Of a stretch of 64,000 nt of DNA, positions 59,846-64,000 are shown piece after piece. The position numbers were made by a program, and so were the translations under genes. The DNA lies in NCBI RefSeq assembly GCF_003672135.1, contig NC_039517.1:5704001-5768000 (forward strand), in the 5' to 3' direction. Below the pieces are notes generated by a model. It was not told the origin of the DNA. It ran no database searches and saw only the letters and a list, made by a program, of their open reading frames with translations. Each line of letters starts with the position of its first letter. The first letter of the stretch is position 1. Source of the DNA: Ooceraea biroi (Eukaryota; Arthropoda; Insecta; Hymenoptera; Formicidae).

Positions 59846-62800
59846 ATTTCCATCGTGAGAACAGGAACGTGCTCTCTATTGTATAACTTCCTGTCGCTTC
59901 ACGTCCTCGTTTTCTGACCTTTCTGCGTTGGCGGGGTGGAAAAATCATAGAGCTGATGGAATAATTGGTCCTACTTTCTGTCTTGTTCAGCAAACAATGA
60001 ACACTCATTCGATCTCGAAATTTAAACATATGCACGTTGATGTTCCGTGCCAAATCGCTCTAACAAGATGCTGACGCGAGCGTTCGTCAATACTGAAGGC
60101 TTCTCGGCTGATTGATGGAGTCCTGGATCCTGCTGTGTGCCTTCGACTTAGGCACAATTTGCGATCGGCCTCGTAAAAGATTTTCGTTTACGTAATAATA
60201 AGTTTATTACATGGGCGGTGTTTTTTTTTCACTAGCACGATATGTTACGTAAAGTAGGCAAGCATCCTTGAAGTGCGGTAACGTTAAAATCGATGGTCGG
60301 TTCGATTAGGTAAGAGCAATTTCTCGATCAGATATGATTTCCTGGTCCATCAAGACCTAGTTTCGCGAAAACACTGCTTTCTCTATTCATAAATATAGAA
60401 ATATAAATATAGAAATCGTGAATACCTTTGAATAAATCTAAACTATTTGAAATGTTTCTTTATAAAGAATATAATACCTAGTGTGTCCACTTAGTCATAA
60501 AAATGGTAAAAATCTCTCTTTAGAAACTATGAGATTTTTAATTATAAAATTAATGTCACAAATTGTAACGTAAGTGTCAATAATTGAGTGACGGAAAAAT
60601 GGAGATAAATTATATTTTAAATAACGAAGATAATAAAACTAAATTCTTTAATAAAGCTAATGGAAAGTGAATATCAAGTAACTAAAAATTTCATTGATAT
60701 CGATGATCTAGGATTAAGTTACGCACGTACTATCTCGCATTACCAGCTTTCACGTCGCGTTTCTGGTATAAGCATCAATTTCTCCAGAGTTCTCTCGTGA
60801 TAAAATGCGCATCGTCGATCACGTGGAATCCCTAACGATGTTTCAGGTAATTGATTCGTGCGTATTATCACTTAGTCTGTAATTGGTTCTCAAGAGGCTT
60901 CATGAAAATTCCACGGTTCAGTCGTGGGTGAAACGCTGAGAACCGGAAGAACAATGAGAGATGATTAGGATTAGTGAAGATCATTTCCTATGCGAAAGTT
61001 TAATCTTATAATAGCTATGCTATTATATTCTAATTGTTACATTAACTGCGCTTACACTGGCAATATTTCATCGCATTAATAAAAATTATCAAACATATGA
61101 ACACTAAGAATAAGATAATTATTCGATGATTCGTTTAAAATGTATAAATTAATTATATTTTCAAATAAAACGTCGAAATCTAAACACTTTGATGGAATAA
61201 AACTTGACGCTAGAATAAAGATACAAATATAAGTGAAAGAAATCATTGTGCGGTTTGCTTGCAACCCTTTGCACGGTGCGTGAATCAGGGGCCAGGTGAG
61301 TCGAAAGCTGAAGGCAGGTGAGCCTGGGGGTCACTTGCATTCAATTGTGTCTCGTATACACATTTTGTTTCACACGTGGTGAAGTAGTTCCCTCGACAAC
61401 CTTGTGATTCATCAGCTTTAAACCGAGCAGAGGGGATGGAGTGGCGGTGCGGTTGTTTACATCTTTTTTCGACTCGATAGTCCAGTTGCACTATTGACTG
61501 CATTCAACGACAAGTCGAAGCGCCGTTCGATCGCGATTTCCATTGTGAATACGCATATCCTGTACGAAGGATATCCTTTATCGAGCTTTATTCTCATTCC
61601 GGAAAGGACATTCAGGAAATCGTTGCCACACATTGGGCCAGGTATTTATGGCAATGCGGAAACGATATCGTCGATTCTCGCGATCGATCGTATCCCGTGT
61701 ATAAATCGTTTCGAAATTGACCATCGCCTGCGAAAATGATTTGATAATATTTTCACAAAAGTATTTTACATAAGTATTGTACTACCAAAGTTATCATTTA
61801 ACTCTCTTTAAGAATTTTTAAGAGGTTTACGTATTTTTATTTTTGAAATCACATGCTTACAATTTCTCGAGACACTATTCTGAAGTGCATCTAAAATTTT
61901 ATTAAGTCATGCGTTTCATTGTAATATCATTTAAAAATGATTTAGCTAACCCAATTATATATCAAAAAACCTATTGACCAATTTATTTCGTGACGTTAAA
62001 GACATTTACATTTCTACAATTATTATTCTCACATAGTTCACGCATCGTTCATTAAGAGAAACACGAAAAAGAACCAAGCATTACATTAAAGCGTCAGAGA
62101 AAGCGTGCGATACGCTGAAAAGCCACTGTATCATTAAAGTTACATAGCACAAATTCCGTTACCTTAACTGATATAGCTTTTTCGTGCTCAAAAGTATGAT
62201 CAGATCTCCACGCAAATGCACTGCGCCTCGCAAATCTGTTCATGAATATAAATAATGCTTTTTGCTTGGCTCTTACTTACGTTAAATCTAATTGAATGGC
62301 AAGCTATCTACTTTCAAGAAAATAACATTTCTTTAATTTCATAAAAAATGAACCAATAGAAAGACATTAATAGCAGCTACGATCGATAAAGTATAGAAGG
62401 ATTGCAAACGACATTGAAAGTTTATAAGTGTTATTTGTAGATGCTGATTTTAATGGATATTCTTCGGCGATATTGAATAATAGTATTTTGCTTTAATATC
62501 ATAATTGCGTGAAATTGCAGAAAAATATATAAAAGTCACTCACAGCTCTTTCGTGTTCTCAACTTTGCTGTCAGAATGCGGTTTTGCCATGAAAACTTTT
62601 GTATAGCCAGCTAGAATCCTGACAGAACTTTAGTAAGAGTCCAATTTTCCGGACGTTTGATATCCAATATGCTTTTTCCTTCCGCGCGAAAAAAATTGAT
62701 CGATGTTAGTTCAATCTGCTCTCACTACGCCAAAGTTAATGAAACTATGGAGTTTCATTCCATGCCGCAATTCTTCGATTTGATGAAACCTAAATTGAGA

Positions 62801-64000
62801 GTTTGCACAATTTTTGCGATACGAACTCTAATGTGCCTTTTTCCGTTCCAGTTCGATATAGCGTAAGGAGTTTTAATTTATAGTCCAAAATATAATAATT
62901 TTTGGCACGATCTGTCTTTTAATATAAAAACATCATACAGAAATTACAGAAAATAATATAGTACATATAATATAGTATCTTAAATAATAAATGCTAAAAG
63001 AGATTTTTCTTGAAGCTCATATAATTTCTGCAATTCAATGTACAGTAAATATATTTTTGAACTGTATATTGTATTCAAGAACAAAATGGTTTTTAAAGCA
63101 TTATTCGAGATCATAGAGCCTTCAGAGAAGATCACGACCTCGTGATTTCACGTCCTCGAAACAAATTAATAATACGATTCGTCAAGCATATTACGTGATT
63201 TATTTTGTAAACAACGGCCATTTTAGGCCACTCGTGAAGAGTAAGTGACACAAGGAAGATTTATGGAGAAATGTGTGGGTAAAGTGTAATGGGAGTCAGA
63301 GGGAATCAGGAAAGAAGCCGGGAAGATCATTTATCCGAGAAAAGTGCTCGTGTACAACAACGACTACGTGTGTAAGTGGCACCTAGGCCAAGTGCCATGG
63401 TCACTTTCTTCTCTGTTGTTTCACGCGATGCTCCTTTCGACTGGAAACGTAAAACGAGATCCGTTGTGCCACGACGCATTCAATGTGCCTTTTTTCTTTG
63501 CTTCTTTCTCGTATGTGCCACCCGCCGATGACTTGTCCACCGGCAGGAAAATCGTGATAGAAAGTGATTCGCAGACCGATGATGGATTGAAGGTAGATTA
63601 ATCCGCGGCAGTGGCTTATTCTTTATTTCATTTTCATTTGCTGCGTTATTTATTTTCATTCATTATTCATTTTCATTTAATATTTATTACGGATATCGAT
63701 TCTATAAGTTATATGAAGCAAATAATAACATTTTTTTAAAACAGTAATATTATTTTAGGTTTAAATACTTGAAAAAAAAATTCTTCTCATTGAATTTCTG
63801 TTAATAGAAAAATGGATTTTACTTTCACGAAAGAGCAGGTATGAAATTCCACGTTGTGGTTTGGAAAATTGAATTGTGTCAATTGATAAAGAGTACATTG
63901 TAATGCATACAAAAAAGAAGATTGTGATAAATATGAGCGTATAAAACGAGCGTATAAAACGATTTAATAAATTTTACAATTCTTATCTAATGCATGATAA

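Larger units (their letters stand above)
55719..64000. other. Non-coding DNA with weak exon candidates
   Basis: No recognised protein in either strand. Open frames at 58,481-58,738, 59,545-59,742, 61,494-61,739 and 63,344-63,601 (all plus) match no family I know. AT repeats lie at about 59,108-59,170 and 59,799-59,843. The MCU promoter may lie near 55.7-56 kb, but no clear core element was seen. Confidence 0.45.

Noticed and set aside
63344..63601. 85-codon plus frame near the window edge
   Set aside because: No recognisable domain. It could be part of a gene to the right but cannot be supported here.

Overview
This window is nuclear DNA from an insect. The genes are split by short GT-AG introns (many 70-400 bp), and the proteins read as arthropod versions of conserved families. 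CpG is abundant, and base composition switches from GC-rich in the left ~28.9 kb to AT-rich on the right. Together these suggest Hymenoptera, perhaps an ant; the order and species are inference, since no marker was searched. I found no rRNA, tRNA, CRISPR or prokaryotic feature.

Layout. (1) 1-18.4 kb: GC-rich DNA with no recognisable coding exon. It holds microsatellites, one exact 35-bp duplication and scattered GGATTAATC homeodomain-type sites, and probably includes the 3'UTR and regulatory DNA of the next gene. (2) 18,443-22,554, minus strand: a complete three-exon knirps/eagle-family orphan nuclear receptor with a TATA/initiator-like promoter at about 22.7 kb. (3) 22.7-31 kb: non-coding, with a perfect 18-bp-stem palindrome, a possible 0.7-kb element with 26-bp inverted ends, and a shift to AT-rich sequence. 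(4) 31-45.6 kb: a compact housekeeping cluster. It contains TGS1 (plus strand, 9 exons), an 11-finger C2H2 zinc-finger gene (minus, 7 exons), a LENG1 homologue (minus, 3 exons), SNRPF/SmF (plus) and CHTF8/Ctf8 (minus, 2 exons). At least four foldback or MITE-like repeats lie just upstream of TGS1 or in its introns, and CTCF-like TAGATGGCG sites lie around the cluster. (5) 45.6-49.4 kb: AT-rich and ORF-free, perhaps a long MCU 3'UTR. (6) 49,369-51,432, minus strand: the mitochondrial calcium uniporter pore subunit MCU, with an unusual serine/arginine-rich C-terminal tail and a possible distant first exon at about 55.6 kb. (7) 51.4-64 kb: MCU intron or intergenic DNA with microsatellites and only weak exon candidates.

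How the genes relate. TGS1 hypermethylates the cap of spliceosomal snRNAs carrying an Sm ring, and SmF is part of that ring. The LENG1 homologue carries the Cir_N-type N-terminus also found in a splicing factor. The cluster is therefore biased to snRNP and splicing functions. LENG1 and SNRPF start head to head, while SNRPF/CHTF8 and TGS1/zinc-finger end tail to tail. I found no clearly undescribed multi-gene system. The most unusual items are the MCU tail, the foldback elements around TGS1 and the CTCF-like site pattern. All coding models were spliced by eye from open frames, splice consensus and phase agreement; there is no transcript support.
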